Shown in pieces: positions 24,421 through 33,340 of a DNA stretch of 64,000 nt; position 1 is the stretch's first letter, and every line of letters starts with the position of its first letter. The notes below the pieces were generated by a model. The model had not been told where the DNA came from and did no database searches. It was given only the letters and a program-made list of their open reading frames with translations. This stretch comes from Chryseobacterium mucoviscidosis. Lineage in GTDB: Bacteria; Bacteroidota; Bacteroidia; Flavobacteriales; Weeksellaceae. The DNA is taken from positions 62,001-126,000 of the forward strand of contig NZ_MVAG01000114.1 in the NCBI RefSeq assembly GCF_002177115.1, given 5' to 3'. The translations under genes were made by a program, and so were the position numbers.

Positions 24421-25467
24421 ATGAAAAACAAATTTATTTCAGTAATAAGTCTGGGTATTGTATTTATTTGTAATGCACAAGTTGGAATTAACACAAGCAA
24501 TCCTGCAAGTACACTGGACATTAAAGGATCTTTTGCAACACCTTACAAAGCCGTAACGGCAACCACCTATTCATTATTAAATTCAGATCACTATTTAGAT
24601 TACAGAGGAACCTCTGCTGCTGTGTGGACTCTTCCGGCAGCTTTGGCATCTCCGGCAACTTTCGGAGGAAGGATCTATGAAATCCGTAACGGAAGTAATT
24701 TTGACGTTACAATTAATCTTAGTGGTTCGGAAAAAATAGATGTTTCCACCACAGCGGTCAATCAGTCTGGTTTTACGATTCCCGCAGGATATTATGCAAC
24801 TGTTAAAAATACAGGGCTCACCTCCGGAACAACCTGGGTTGTAACACTTCTTACCACAGGCAATAGCAGTTCTGCAAATTCTACAGGTTTCAGTACATCA
24901 ATTTTAGGGTACATTCCTGTTAAAACTTCTCAGAGAGCAGTTCCGGCAACCTTTGGAGGAGTTTCCGTTACAGAAAGAGGATGTAAAAAGTGGTCCGGAA
25001 CAGGAGCAAATGGTCATACATATTGCGCTTATCAGTTGGGAGGTGCAAAAAACTTCTACGACACATTTACTTTTGCAAAACAAGTGGGAGGATATATTTC
25101 TACAATTACTTCCAATGCGGAAAGAACATTTATTTACAACAATCTTTTATCAAATACAACAGGCTACTCGCTTAATAACAGCATCTGGATAGGCTATAAC
25201 AAGGTGGCGTATCCCGGTAACAGCAATCAGTTCACATGGATCACCGGAGAAGACTGGACGATCGACTGGACGACCTCTCCAAATTCAACCCCGCAAAACT
25301 TCTTTGCAACCGGGGAACCCAACAACAGCGGAGGAACGGAAGGCTCATGCCACATTTTCCCAACTTCCGTCAACAGTTCAAGACAATGGAATGATCTTAC
25401 AGGAAGTCTTACGGTAAGCGGAGGTGTGAGTTTTGATCAGGTTATTTTAGAATTTAATGAAGACTAA
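24421..25467 (+). CDS. Secreted C-type-lectin-like protein (first of tandem pair)
   Basis: A 348-residue protein from the ATG at 24421, chosen over 24415 because it aligns with the paralog start MKNK. The signal peptide ends FICNAQ, followed by VGINTSNPASTLDIKGSF, a common opening of flavobacterial surface proteins. Residues ~185-348 form a C-type lectin domain: GCKKWSGTG, AKQVGGYISTITSNAERT, SIWIGYNK, the Ca/sugar motif EPNNSGG, RQWNDLTG and a final VILEFNED. EPN-type loops usually favour mannose-like sugars. No T9SS domain is present. About 80% identical by eye to the next gene. Confidence 0.85.
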   Translation: MKNKFISVISLGIVFICNAQVGINTSNPASTLDIKGSFATPYKAVTATTYSLLNSDHYLDYRGTSAAVWTLPAALASPATFGGRIYEIRNGSNFDVTINLSGSEKIDVSTTAVNQSGFTIPAGYYATVKNTGLTSGTTWVVTLLTTGNSSSANSTGFSTSILGYIPVKTSQRAVPATFGGVSVTERGCKKWSGTGANGHTYCAYQLGGAKNFYDTFTFAKQVGGYISTITSNAERTFIYNNLLSNTTGYSLNNSIWIGYNKVAYPGNSNQFTWITGEDWTIDWTTSPNSTPQNFFATGEPNNSGGTEGSCHIFPTSVNSSRQWNDLTGSLTVSGGVSFDQVILEFNED

Positions 25468-25488
25468 ACAATAAAACATAAATTGAAC

Positions 25489-26538
25489 ATGAAAAATAAA
25501 ATTATAACTATAAGCTTTGTATTGTCCATTTTTTCGATAGTGAATAGTCAGGTAGGTATTAATACCAATACTCCCGGAAGCACCTTAGATGTTAAAGGAT
25601 CTTTTGCTACTCCTTATAAACAGAGTACAGCCACTTCATATAGTTTTTTATCTACTGACGAATACCTGGATTATAGAGGAACCGCCGCTGCAACATGGTC
25701 TCTTCCTGCAGCCGTAGCCTCACCTGCTACATTTGGCGGCAGAGTGTACGAAATAAGAAACGGAAGTGCTTTCGATGTTACGATTACCCCTAATGGTACT
25801 GAAAAAATAGATGTTTCCAATGTAGCTACAGCTCAGGCAAGTTTCACGATTCCTGCAGGCTACTATGCTGTAATTAAAAATACAGGGGCAACTTCGGGCA
25901 CAACCTGGGTAGTCTCTTTGCTTACTTCAGGAAACTCATCATCATCTGGTTCAGCAGGATTCAGTACATCTATTTTGGGATACGTTCCTGTGAAAACTTC
26001 ACAAAGAGCTGTTCCTGCAACATTCGGAGGGGTAAGTGTTTCAGAAAGAGGATGCAAGAAATGGTCAGGAACAGGTTCCAACGGACATACTTACTGTGCT
26101 TATCAGCTTGGAGGGGGCAAAAACTTTTATGATACTTTTACTTTTGCGAAGCAGGTAGGAGGATATGTGGTTACCATTACTTCCAATGCAGAAAGAACAT
26201 ATATTAATACCAATATCTTAGCAAACACAACAGGTTACAATCTTAATAACAATATCTGGATCGGATATAACAAAGTGGCTTATCCGGGAAACTCCACAGA
26301 GTTTACATGGATTACCGGTGAAGACTGGACCATTGACTGGACGACTTCTCCAAACTCAACCCCTCAAAGTTTCTTTGCAAGCGGTGAACCCAATAATAGT
26401 GGAGGAACAGAGGGATCCTGCCATATTTACAGTACATCAGGCAATGCCTCAAGACAATGGAACGACTTAATAGGAACCTCTACTACATTTAATTTGAGTG
26501 CTTTTGATCAGGTTATTTTAGAATTTAATGAAGATTAA
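25489..26538 (+). CDS. Secreted C-type-lectin-like protein (second of tandem pair)
   Basis: A 349-residue paralog of the preceding gene, 21 bp downstream; the ATG at 25489 aligns with the first copy. Signal peptide to IVNSQ, then VGINTNTPGSTLDVKGSF. A Thr/Ser/Ala-rich beta domain spans about 35-180, and the lectin fold has NIWIGYNKVAYPGNSTEFTW, the EPNNSGG loop and RQWNDLIG. Differences cluster in the loop before GCKKW and near the C-terminus (TSTTFNLSAFDQ). Tandem duplication is clear; whether the two bind different ligands is open. Confidence 0.85.
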   Translation: MKNKIITISFVLSIFSIVNSQVGINTNTPGSTLDVKGSFATPYKQSTATSYSFLSTDEYLDYRGTAAATWSLPAAVASPATFGGRVYEIRNGSAFDVTITPNGTEKIDVSNVATAQASFTIPAGYYAVIKNTGATSGTTWVVSLLTSGNSSSSGSAGFSTSILGYVPVKTSQRAVPATFGGVSVSERGCKKWSGTGSNGHTYCAYQLGGGKNFYDTFTFAKQVGGYVVTITSNAERTYINTNILANTTGYNLNNNIWIGYNKVAYPGNSTEFTWITGEDWTIDWTTSPNSTPQSFFASGEPNNSGGTEGSCHIYSTSGNASRQWNDLIGTSTTFNLSAFDQVILEFNED

Positions 26539-26585
26539 AAACTGAAAAATTATGAATTTAAATCTTTATTAAAATCAACAAAAAT

Positions 26586-26620
26586 AAAAGGCTGTCTCAA
26601 AACAGAGAACAGCCTTTTTT
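26586..26620. terminator. Intrinsic terminator between lectin pair and mdh
   Basis: Stem aaaaggctgt / acagcctttt with a 13-base loop and a T-run, placed between convergent genes and usable on both strands. Confidence 0.82.
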
Positions 26621-26641
26621 ATATCTAAATGTGAGTTTTTC

Positions 26642-27568
26642 TTAAAACTTCAAATCTCCATTCACTTCTCTTACTGCATTCGCAGCTTCAGCAAATTTCA
26701 ATTGCTCTTCCGCAGTAAGCGTTACGTTTACGATTTTTTCCACACCGTTTGCTCCAATAATTGCAGGAACACCAAGGCAGATATCATTTTGTCCGTACTC
26801 TCCTTCAAGCATTAAAGAACAAGGGATCATTTTTTTCTGATCGCAAGCAATCGCCTGAACCATTACAGAAACTGCTGCTCCCGGAGCATACCAAGCTGAA
26901 GTTCCTAATAATTTGGTAAGCGTTGCCCCTCCTACTTTGGTTTCTTCAATAACGTATTTCTGCTGTTCAGCATCTAAGAATTCTGTTACAGGTACTCCGT
27001 TTCTTGTTGCTTTGCTTAATAGTGGAAGCATTCCGGTATCACTGTGAGCAGCGATTACCATTCCGTCTACGTCAGAGATCGGAGCTTCTAAAGCTTCTGC
27101 CAATCTGTATTTGAATCTTGCAGAGTCTAATGCACCACCCATTCCGATGATTTTGTGCTTAGGAAGACCTGAAGTCTTGTGTACCAGATAAGCCATTGTA
27201 TCCATTGGGTTAGAAACCACGATAATGATTACTTCCGGAGAATGTTTTACTAAGTTTTCTGTAACTTCTTTTACGATTCCCGCGTTGATTCCGATTAGCT
27301 CTTCTCTCGTCATTCCCGGTTTTCTTGGAATCCCTGAAGTAATAACCGCTACATGAGAACCTGCAGTTTTGCTGTAATCTCCTGTTGTTCCGGTAATTTT
27401 TGTATCGAATCCGTTAAGCGATGCTGTCTGCATCAAATCCATTGCTTTACCTTCTGCGAAACCTTCTTTAATGTCTACTAAAACTACTTCTGAACAGAAG
27501 TTTTTCATTGCGATGTATTCTGCACAGCTTGCTCCTACAGCGCCTGCACCTACTACAGTTACTTTCAT
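26642..27568 (-). CDS. mdh: Malate dehydrogenase
   Basis: A 308-residue NAD-dependent dehydrogenase of the LDH-like MDH type, interconverting malate and oxaloacetate in the TCA cycle. The Rossmann loop is VVGAGAVGASCAEYIA, with Asp in VVLVDIKEG selecting NAD over NADP. ITSGIPRKPGMTREELIGIN provides substrate Arg residues, VSNPMDTMAYLV follows, and the catalytic His is in MVIAAHSDTGMLPL (about residue 173). The length fits the family, and the gene stands alone. Confidence 0.95.
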   Translation of the reverse strand: MKVTVVGAGAVGASCAEYIAMKNFCSEVVLVDIKEGFAEGKAMDLMQTASLNGFDTKITGTTGDYSKTAGSHVAVITSGIPRKPGMTREELIGINAGIVKEVTENLVKHSPEVIIIVVSNPMDTMAYLVHKTSGLPKHKIIGMGGALDSARFKYRLAEALEAPISDVDGMVIAAHSDTGMLPLLSKATRNGVPVTEFLDAEQQKYVIEETKVGGATLTKLLGTSAWYAPGAAVSVMVQAIACDQKKMIPCSLMLEGEYGQNDICLGVPAIIGANGVEKIVNVTLTAEEQLKFAEAANAVREVNGDLKF

Positions 27569-27771
27569 AATATACTTAATTTATTGTTTTTTAATGGTAT
27601 TATGGAACTTTACAGTTTCATAATATAACTTTTAAAATTTATTTATCTGAATTGTTTATCCACATTTGGTTTACAAATGAGAACTCCCAAATTTAATAAT
27701 TCCTGAAAAATTGGGCAATCTTTCAGGAATTTAATTATCTTTAAAAGTGATATTTATATTTTAAATCGCTA

Positions 27772-28323
27772 TTAATGAACGTTTAGAAGAAATGCATACA
27801 GTTTTTTAGCTCCAGATAAAACTTCATCGTAATTTTTTTCAGAAACTTCGCGATCCAGAACTTCTTTGAAATTCTTCCACATAGATCCTGTATTTTCGCG
27901 GTAACAGCCGAAGAAATTGAAAGTAACATCATCAAATCCTTCTGTTTTGGAAAGCTGTTTTGCAATAACATTTCCTCCCAGGGTAGAACCTTCGATCACA
28001 TACATTGCTCCCAAAGCTTCATTTTCACTGGAAAAACTCAATTCTTCAGTAGCCTTTTGATGATCGAGATCCAGACTTTTAAGATCCTGCTCAATTAAAG
28101 GAAGTTTTTTTCTTTCCTCAAGCTGAAGTTTTTCTGAGAATTTTTCAGAAAGACGGCTGAAAATTTTATCCTCGGAATGAAGAAGCATAAGATAATTTCT
28201 GCCAATGATCTTTTTATAATCTTCCAGTGTAAAAGTTCTGTCGAATATTTTTTTAGAGTTAAAAAGTTTTTCTGCGGCATCGTGAAATTCTGCCGTATTT
28301 TGTTTTAGATATTCAGATACCAT
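27772..28323 (-). CDS. bphO: Heme oxygenase, biliverdin-producing (BphO-like)
   Basis: A 183-residue heme oxygenase that opens the heme ring to biliverdin, iron and CO. The proximal heme His is in NTAEFHDAAEKLFNSK (about residue 14), and YVIEGSTLGGNVIAKQLSK matches the distal helix with its Gly-rich bend. The gene lies 26 bp after the bacteriophytochrome gene on the same strand. The pair form the standard bphP-bphO unit, in which this enzyme supplies the biliverdin chromophore. An iron-acquisition role is less likely in this context. Confidence 0.92.
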   Translation of the reverse strand: MVSEYLKQNTAEFHDAAEKLFNSKKIFDRTFTLEDYKKIIGRNYLMLLHSEDKIFSRLSEKFSEKLQLEERKKLPLIEQDLKSLDLDHQKATEELSFSSENEALGAMYVIEGSTLGGNVIAKQLSKTEGFDDVTFNFFGCYRENTGSMWKNFKEVLDREVSEKNYDEVLSGAKKLYAFLLNVH

Positions 28324-28349
28324 ACCGGAATTTTAAAGTAAATTTTTAA

Positions 28350-30542
28350 TTAAGGTTTTTTAAAGGTGAGGATGAAAGTAGTTCCGTTTTTACTGCTTTC
28401 GTAATCTACGCTTCCGCCAAGTCTCTGCATTATTCTGTGTACGATGGATAGCCCTACTCCGTTTCCTTTAAACTTCTTCGCATTATCCATCCTGTTGAAA
28501 ATTTTAAACATTTTATGCTTATTTGCTTCAGGAATTCCGATTCCGTTGTCTGTAATTCTGTAGACTACCGTGTCTTCTTCTTCCGTTCCGCCGATAATTA
28601 CTTTCGGTTTTTCCTGATGGGAAGAATATTTTATGGCGTTATTGATGATGTTTAAAAATACCTGATGAAGCATTGTTTTATCGGCAAGAACATCGGGACA
28701 ATCATTAATGACCACTTCGCTTTCTGAAGTATCAAACGTTATTTTAGCATTTTCAGAGATCTTCGCGATGGTTTGTGCCGTCTGTAACCCTTCGAGTTCT
28801 ATTTCGCTGTGTTTGGCACGGCTCAACTGGAGTACATCATGCATCATTTCCGCAATATTGTCGATTTCCTCGATGATGGAATTGATTTTGTTTCTGCTTT
28901 TGTCTGAACCGTCTGTAAGACTTTTCAGAAGCATTTGGGCGTTCAGTTTCATTACCGTAAGCGGAGTTCCCAAATCGTGGGAAATCGTATAAGAGAAACT
29001 ATCCAGTTCTTCGTTTACTTTTTTAAGCTCATCATTAAGCCTTTTAATGGTAATGTAATTTTTATGAGACGTTTCAAGGATCAGATCACGAACTGCCTGT
29101 AATGCGGCAACGTTTCTGGAGTTCCATCTTTTAGAATTTCCTTTGATGTCCTCGGTAAAGATCTGGAAAGACGTTCTTGGAGAAACCACCTGTGTCTGTT
29201 CTCCGTTTTTCACAATCACATCTATTTTCTTTTCAGGATTTCCTGCCCAGTCGATGTGTTCATCAAATTCTTTACGGAACCAGATCAGCAGATTATTTTT
29301 AGATTTTTCAATAAAATAAAAAGCCACTCCTGCACATTTTTCGTCAAGACCAATTTCTTCTCCATGGTCTTTCAGAAAACTTCTGCTGAGATAGATATTT
29401 TCGTCTATATTTTTGTGCGCCCACTGTATGAGATTTTCAATAATACTCTCATCGGGCGTTTCTCCTTCCGTAACGATTTTTTCATCTGCTACAATTGCCA
29501 GTCCGTCTGCTTCGGGAAGATCTTTTATTTCAGATTTATTCTCAATTAAAGAATCAAAAAGATTGTTGTATTTTAAGAATTCTTCTTTTAATCGGGAACA
29601 TTTTTCATTAAGATACAGCCGGTATTCCAGTTCTTTTTTTGATCTGAATGACGAGTAGGCATTGGACGCCAAAGCCGTAAAAATTCCTGCCTGAACACGG
29701 TCTTCAAGATCAATGTGTTTCGGTTCGGAATTCTGGCAGGTAACCAGTCCCCAAAGATAATCATCAATAATAATAGATATACTGAAACTGGAAGACGCTC
29801 CTGAATTTTTAATGTACTGCGCATGAATAGGCGACATTCCGCGTGATCCCGAATAAGTAAGATCTATTATTTCATCAGATTTACTGTATATTGGAATGGT
29901 CTCCGAATGAACGTTGCTGAAAATTCTTTTTCTTTTTTTAAGATAAAGTTCTCTTGCCTGTCTCGGAATGTCGGATTCCGGATAATGAAGACCGAGATAG
30001 CTCTCTATGTTTTCATCTCTTTTCTCAGCGATTACTTTTCCGGAGCCGTCCATCATGAATTTGTAAACCATCATTCGGTCGTAATTCACGATTTTTGAGA
30101 GGGTATTTAAAAGCTGATCCCAAATTTCCTGTTCATCTTCAATAATGTAGAAATTATCGTATTTGTTGGAAATTCTTTTGTTGGGATTAATGATCACTTT
30201 TTCAAATTCAAGGAAAATTTTCCCTTTGCTTCTGAAAACGGAGAAATGATACTCTATACCATCAATAAAGATCTTGTCAAAATATGTTTCGTTTTCTCTT
30301 CTGGTAAAGTCGGCTAAAGAGTTGTATATCTCAGATTCTATAATGCTTTTAAAGCTTTCCGGAAAATCCGTAAGCTTCTTATCAAAAAGCACATTTGCGT
30401 TTTCGATATTAAATATATCCTCAATATTCTTACTAAAAAAAGCTATGGAATGAGACCCTGCATCAATGCCAATCAGATAACCAAAACTTTGTATGTAGCC
30501 CGGAATATGGATAGGCTCCTCATGACACTCAACAAAATTCAT
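28350..30542 (-). CDS. bphP: Bacteriophytochrome histidine kinase
   Basis: A 730-residue red/far-red sensor kinase. The ATG at 30542 is chosen because it places the biliverdin-binding Cys at residue 6 (MNFVECHEEPIHIPGYIQ) as in other BphPs; an upstream ATG would add 24 atypical residues. Order: PAS (~1-120), GAF (~130-300, with YPESDIPRQARELY), RGMSPIHAQYIKNSG, PHY (~310-500), HisKA (~515-580, SYTISHDLGTPLTVM) and HATPase (~620-730; NIINNAIKYS, DNGIGIPE, GNGVGLSIV). No response regulator is adjacent, so the output is unknown. Confidence 0.94.
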   Translation of the reverse strand: MNFVECHEEPIHIPGYIQSFGYLIGIDAGSHSIAFFSKNIEDIFNIENANVLFDKKLTDFPESFKSIIESEIYNSLADFTRRENETYFDKIFIDGIEYHFSVFRSKGKIFLEFEKVIINPNKRISNKYDNFYIIEDEQEIWDQLLNTLSKIVNYDRMMVYKFMMDGSGKVIAEKRDENIESYLGLHYPESDIPRQARELYLKKRKRIFSNVHSETIPIYSKSDEIIDLTYSGSRGMSPIHAQYIKNSGASSSFSISIIIDDYLWGLVTCQNSEPKHIDLEDRVQAGIFTALASNAYSSFRSKKELEYRLYLNEKCSRLKEEFLKYNNLFDSLIENKSEIKDLPEADGLAIVADEKIVTEGETPDESIIENLIQWAHKNIDENIYLSRSFLKDHGEEIGLDEKCAGVAFYFIEKSKNNLLIWFRKEFDEHIDWAGNPEKKIDVIVKNGEQTQVVSPRTSFQIFTEDIKGNSKRWNSRNVAALQAVRDLILETSHKNYITIKRLNDELKKVNEELDSFSYTISHDLGTPLTVMKLNAQMLLKSLTDGSDKSRNKINSIIEEIDNIAEMMHDVLQLSRAKHSEIELEGLQTAQTIAKISENAKITFDTSESEVVINDCPDVLADKTMLHQVFLNIINNAIKYSSHQEKPKVIIGGTEEEDTVVYRITDNGIGIPEANKHKMFKIFNRMDNAKKFKGNGVGLSIVHRIMQRLGGSVDYESSKNGTTFILTFKKP

Positions 30543-30810
30543 ATAATATTTTGACCTATCAAATATACGACTTTTTTTATCTAATCGGATTTTTTCTCTA
30601 TAAACGCATACCACAAAAAGTTATAAAATTTCAGCAGAATATGGCTTTTAAAGAATATTTTTCTCTGTTCATCGGATATACAGAAAATTTAAAACCAACA
30701 TTATCATAATCATCGTTAACTAAATTTAACCATAAAACGTTATAAATTTTCCCAATTAGTATAAATCCGGAAAACCTACCTAAAAACAATCAAAAACACT
30801 TTTATTTTTA

Positions 30811-30860
30811 CAGAAAAAACATATCCTCGATTATAAATATTTAAAATCAGGGATATGTTT
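30811..30860 (-). terminator. Intrinsic terminator for the nucleoid-associated protein gene
   Basis: Arms aaacatatcc (30817-30826) and ggatatgttt (30851-30860) pair perfectly. On the minus strand the hairpin is followed by TTTTTTCTG. The remainder of the 30543-30921 spacer is AT-rich without a gene. Confidence 0.65.
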
Positions 30861-30921
30861 AAATTATTGGGGCTTTTCTACTCCTGAGAAATTTCAGTTC
30901 GTTGAAAATAAATTCCTGTAG

Positions 30922-31935
30922 TTATACTTCTTTTTCGAAATAAAGCATATAATATTTTCCGTTTTCGTCTTCACCCTGAGCGAGTTTCTGTCGGTCTCCG
31001 TGGATGTAGATGTGGAAGTTTTTGTCTAATTTGATGATGCTTTTAAAATGTCTCTGCGTTTTCTTTACCGCGGCTTCACTAATGGGAAATTCTTCCGCAA
31101 TATTAATCTGCATATCCTGTTCGTAGTCGGTTTTAAAGTTGTTGAAACTTTCTATGACGTGTTCGTCGCCCAAAACTTCGGCAGCAAATTCATCAAGCTT
31201 AAATTCTTCCTTTTCTTTGAAAAAATTGATCGATTTATTTAAAAAATCTGCCTGATCTGCTTTGGAAACTTCAAATTCCTGAGGCAACTGCTTTGTGATA
31301 TAGTCTTTATACACCATTAAAGCTTCCTGCGTATGAAAATATTCGTCGTCTCGTTGTTTTACCTTCAAAAAATCTTCGAACCAGTAATACATATCTCCAT
31401 TTTTGTTGTTGTCTACAACTGAAAGAACGTATCCTGTTTCTTTATCATTATTATAGATTAACGCCGCTTTATCTATTTTAGACAAACCAATTCCCTGATC
31501 TTTTTCGATGTCGAAAGTTTCATCATTGGGAGCAATTTTAAGGAAAGATTCTCTTTTTTCGGTCTTAAAAATTCCAATCTTGTCTACTCTTTCGGTTCCT
31601 TCTCTTTCGTCCTCGAAATACACAATGAATAATTCTCCGCCCTGAACTCTAGGGTTTTCAGCAGCTTCAAAAAGATGTTTGGCGATGTTTTCAGATTCCC
31701 AAAGGAATTTCGAATTGTCATCAAAAATTTCGGAAACCGAACTGTACACGGGATTATTTACGAGATAAGAATCGCTGTAAAAATGGAAGGTTTCTTCTGA
31801 TTTAAAGGAACCTAAGAAGTAATTTTCCAGCAGTTCCGCCATTCCTTCTTCCAACTGCAATTCTTCCTGAGAAAGCGTTAAAGATTCTCCGTTGATTTTA
31901 TTTCCGACTCTATGTACTACGATTTTTGAAAACAT
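30922..31935 (-). CDS. 37-kDa nucleoid-associated protein (NdpA/YejK family)
   Basis: A 337-residue protein of the NA37 family, which binds the nucleoid in proteobacteria; its role in Bacteroidetes is not defined. Recognisable parts are FSKIVVHRVGNKINGESLTL at the N-terminus, FIVYFEDEREGTERVDKIGI, and FHIYIHGDRQKLAQGEDENG near the C-terminus. The ATG at 31935 is chosen over a TTG at 31959 because a TATCTTTG promoter box overlaps that TTG. Its terminator hairpin is 60 bp downstream. Confidence 0.85.
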   Translation of the reverse strand: MFSKIVVHRVGNKINGESLTLSQEELQLEEGMAELLENYFLGSFKSEETFHFYSDSYLVNNPVYSSVSEIFDDNSKFLWESENIAKHLFEAAENPRVQGGELFIVYFEDEREGTERVDKIGIFKTEKRESFLKIAPNDETFDIEKDQGIGLSKIDKAALIYNNDKETGYVLSVVDNNKNGDMYYWFEDFLKVKQRDDEYFHTQEALMVYKDYITKQLPQEFEVSKADQADFLNKSINFFKEKEEFKLDEFAAEVLGDEHVIESFNNFKTDYEQDMQINIAEEFPISEAAVKKTQRHFKSIIKLDKNFHIYIHGDRQKLAQGEDENGKYYMLYFEKEV

Positions 31936-31956
31936 TTCCTGAATATTTTTGGACTG

Positions 31957-31964
31957 CAAAGATA
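31957..31964 (-). promoter_or_regulatory. -7 promoter box that sets the start of the NdpA-like gene
   Basis: The minus strand reads TATCTTTG, followed by C. It lies 22 bases upstream of the ATG at 31935 and overlaps the alternative TTG start, which would fall before the transcript start. Confidence 0.6.
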
Positions 31965-32143
31965 TTAATTAAATCAGATAATCAACAGGATTTCCATAAT
32001 GATAAATATGCTATCATTATGATAAGATTTTGAAGGATTTTTAAAATTAAAACAAATAAACAAAACATTAATAATCAACACTTTAATTTAAATTAAAATT
32101 CAAAGGCATTTCTTTGGCAGCATCATTCTCAAAACATAAGAAT

Positions 32144-32308
32144 ATGGACTTAAAAACTTTGAACAGAATAGATAAGCTGAGAAGATTAAAAAGCAGAGGA
32201 CCGCAAACCCCAAAGTGGCTGAAACCGTATCATCTTCTGATTGTTGCTTTTTTGGCTGTTTTTACTTTCGGAGCATTTATTAAAATTTTGGAACTTAATC
32301 AACAATAA
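32144..32308 (+). CDS. Tiny single-pass membrane protein (module copy 1)
   Basis: A 54-residue protein (ATG at 32144). A strongly basic N-terminus (NRIDKLRRLKSRGPQTPKWL) precedes one membrane segment (about residues 32-50, LLIVAFLAVFTFGAFIKIL). No family recognised. It starts a four-gene rightward series in which a tiny membrane protein is followed by a small helical protein, twice. The next gene starts one base after this stop. It resembles the 43-residue protein at 32746 in layout (basic head, C-terminal membrane helix) rather than in clear sequence identity. Confidence 0.6.
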   Translation: MDLKTLNRIDKLRRLKSRGPQTPKWLKPYHLLIVAFLAVFTFGAFIKILELNQQ

Positions 32309-32309
32309 T

Positions 32310-32666
32310 ATGAACTATTTAGAAGCCGCACAGGAAATTAAAGAAGTGATTCCCGAGATTGAAAATGAGCTGAAACAAAACAGAAAACAAAATTCCTACA
32401 GCGTCATTCAGACGTTTACAGACAATATCAAAGACAGAATTAAGCAAAATGACCGGAATATTCTGTTTCTATGCCTGAAAAAAATGGATGATATTTACAG
32501 AAACGGAGATGCCGTACTTAAAAACGCTGTGGAACATACGTTTATTTATTCACTGGACAATTCTACTGCTTTCTGCAGTGAGGAGTACCGAAAAATGATC
32601 TTTAGTCATATTTCCAAGGATCTTCAGACGGTCTATTCCAGACAAATCTACAACCACGGTATCTGA
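32310..32666 (+). CDS. Small helical protein of unknown function (module copy 1)
   Basis: A 118-residue, probably soluble and all-helical protein from the ATG at 32310, one base after the previous stop. The distinctive stretch is KKMDDIYRNGDAVLKNAVEH with F and S following, shared with the 32932 gene as K-x-M-x-x-I-Y-x-x-G-D-x(3)-K-x(3)-E-x-x-F-x-x-S. There is no signal peptide. I recognise no named domain. Tight coupling to a tiny membrane protein suggests the two products act together, possibly with the helical protein held at the membrane (inference). Confidence 0.65.
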   Translation: MNYLEAAQEIKEVIPEIENELKQNRKQNSYSVIQTFTDNIKDRIKQNDRNILFLCLKKMDDIYRNGDAVLKNAVEHTFIYSLDNSTAFCSEEYRKMIFSHISKDLQTVYSRQIYNHGI

Positions 32667-32745
32667 GTTTATTACATTTTTTGAAGATCTTGTTACAAAT
32701 GCACTAAAATTTAAAAATAAAAACCTCATTAAAAATCAACCGATT

Positions 32746-32877
32746 ATGAAATCTAAAATAAGAAGAATTTCTGACTGGAAAACACTTCAAACCAGCACTA
32801 ACAGACACAATATTGAAATTCTGGCAACGCATATCGCTGTAATTGTAGGAGTTTTTGTTTTTGCAGCCATTCTGTAA
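32746..32877 (+). CDS. Tiny single-pass membrane protein (module copy 2)
   Basis: A 43-residue protein. The N-terminus is basic and polar (MKSKIRRISDWKTLQTSTNR), and the C-terminal half is one membrane helix (HIAVIVGVFVFAAIL) that ends at the stop. It fills the slot before the second helical-protein gene just as the 54-residue protein does before the first. Coding status rests on this parallel and on the clean hydrophobic helix, so confidence is moderate. Confidence 0.5.
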   Translation: MKSKIRRISDWKTLQTSTNRHNIEILATHIAVIVGVFVFAAIL

Positions 32878-32931
32878 AATTTGGTACAGTTTTCGCCGCA
32901 ATAGAAAGTGTTACGAAAAATATTAATTATG

Positions 32932-33324
32932 ATGAATGTACAGATGCCAACTATTGATCAAAAAATAGCGAGTGAGTATTTAAAATTTTTCTATCCACCC
33001 CTTCGCACAGAAATTACCCAATTGTCTATACAGGATAATTTTGCCGGGATTATGCAGGCAACCATTAACTATCTTAAAAAGCTTCTTCACGAATCTAAAG
33101 TGAATATCATTGCCCATCACATCAAACTGATGGAAATGATCTATAAAGGAGGAGATTCTTATGTGAAAGATATGATTGAAAATCTTTTTGTGCGGTCTTT
33201 TGAAAGCTTTAAAAAGCACGCCAAAATCTCCCACTGGAAACTTCTTTACCAATATATGCCTGTGACTTTTCAGGTGATCTACAACGATCAGCGTAAGCAG
33301 GACAAGATCTTTTTTGGGAAATAA
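32932..33324 (+). CDS. Small helical protein of unknown function (module copy 2)
   Basis: A 130-residue paralog of the 32310 product. The ATG at 32932 (or 32929) is preferred over a GTG at 32908. The shared core reads IKLMEMIYKGGDSYVKDMIE with NLFVRSF. The C-terminal HWKLLYQYMPVTFQVIYNDQ parallels SHISKDLQTVYSRQ of copy 1. It is predicted helical and cytoplasmic. A strong hairpin after the stop ends the series. Function unknown. Confidence 0.65.
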   Translation: MNVQMPTIDQKIASEYLKFFYPPLRTEITQLSIQDNFAGIMQATINYLKKLLHESKVNIIAHHIKLMEMIYKGGDSYVKDMIENLFVRSFESFKKHAKISHWKLLYQYMPVTFQVIYNDQRKQDKIFFGK

Positions 33325-33340
33325 ATTAATTTTTAAACAC

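Noticed and set aside
28350..30614. 24-residue longer N-terminus for the bacteriophytochrome
   Set aside because: The extension is basic and atypical, and the ATG at 30542 places the chromophore Cys at residue 6 as in other family members.
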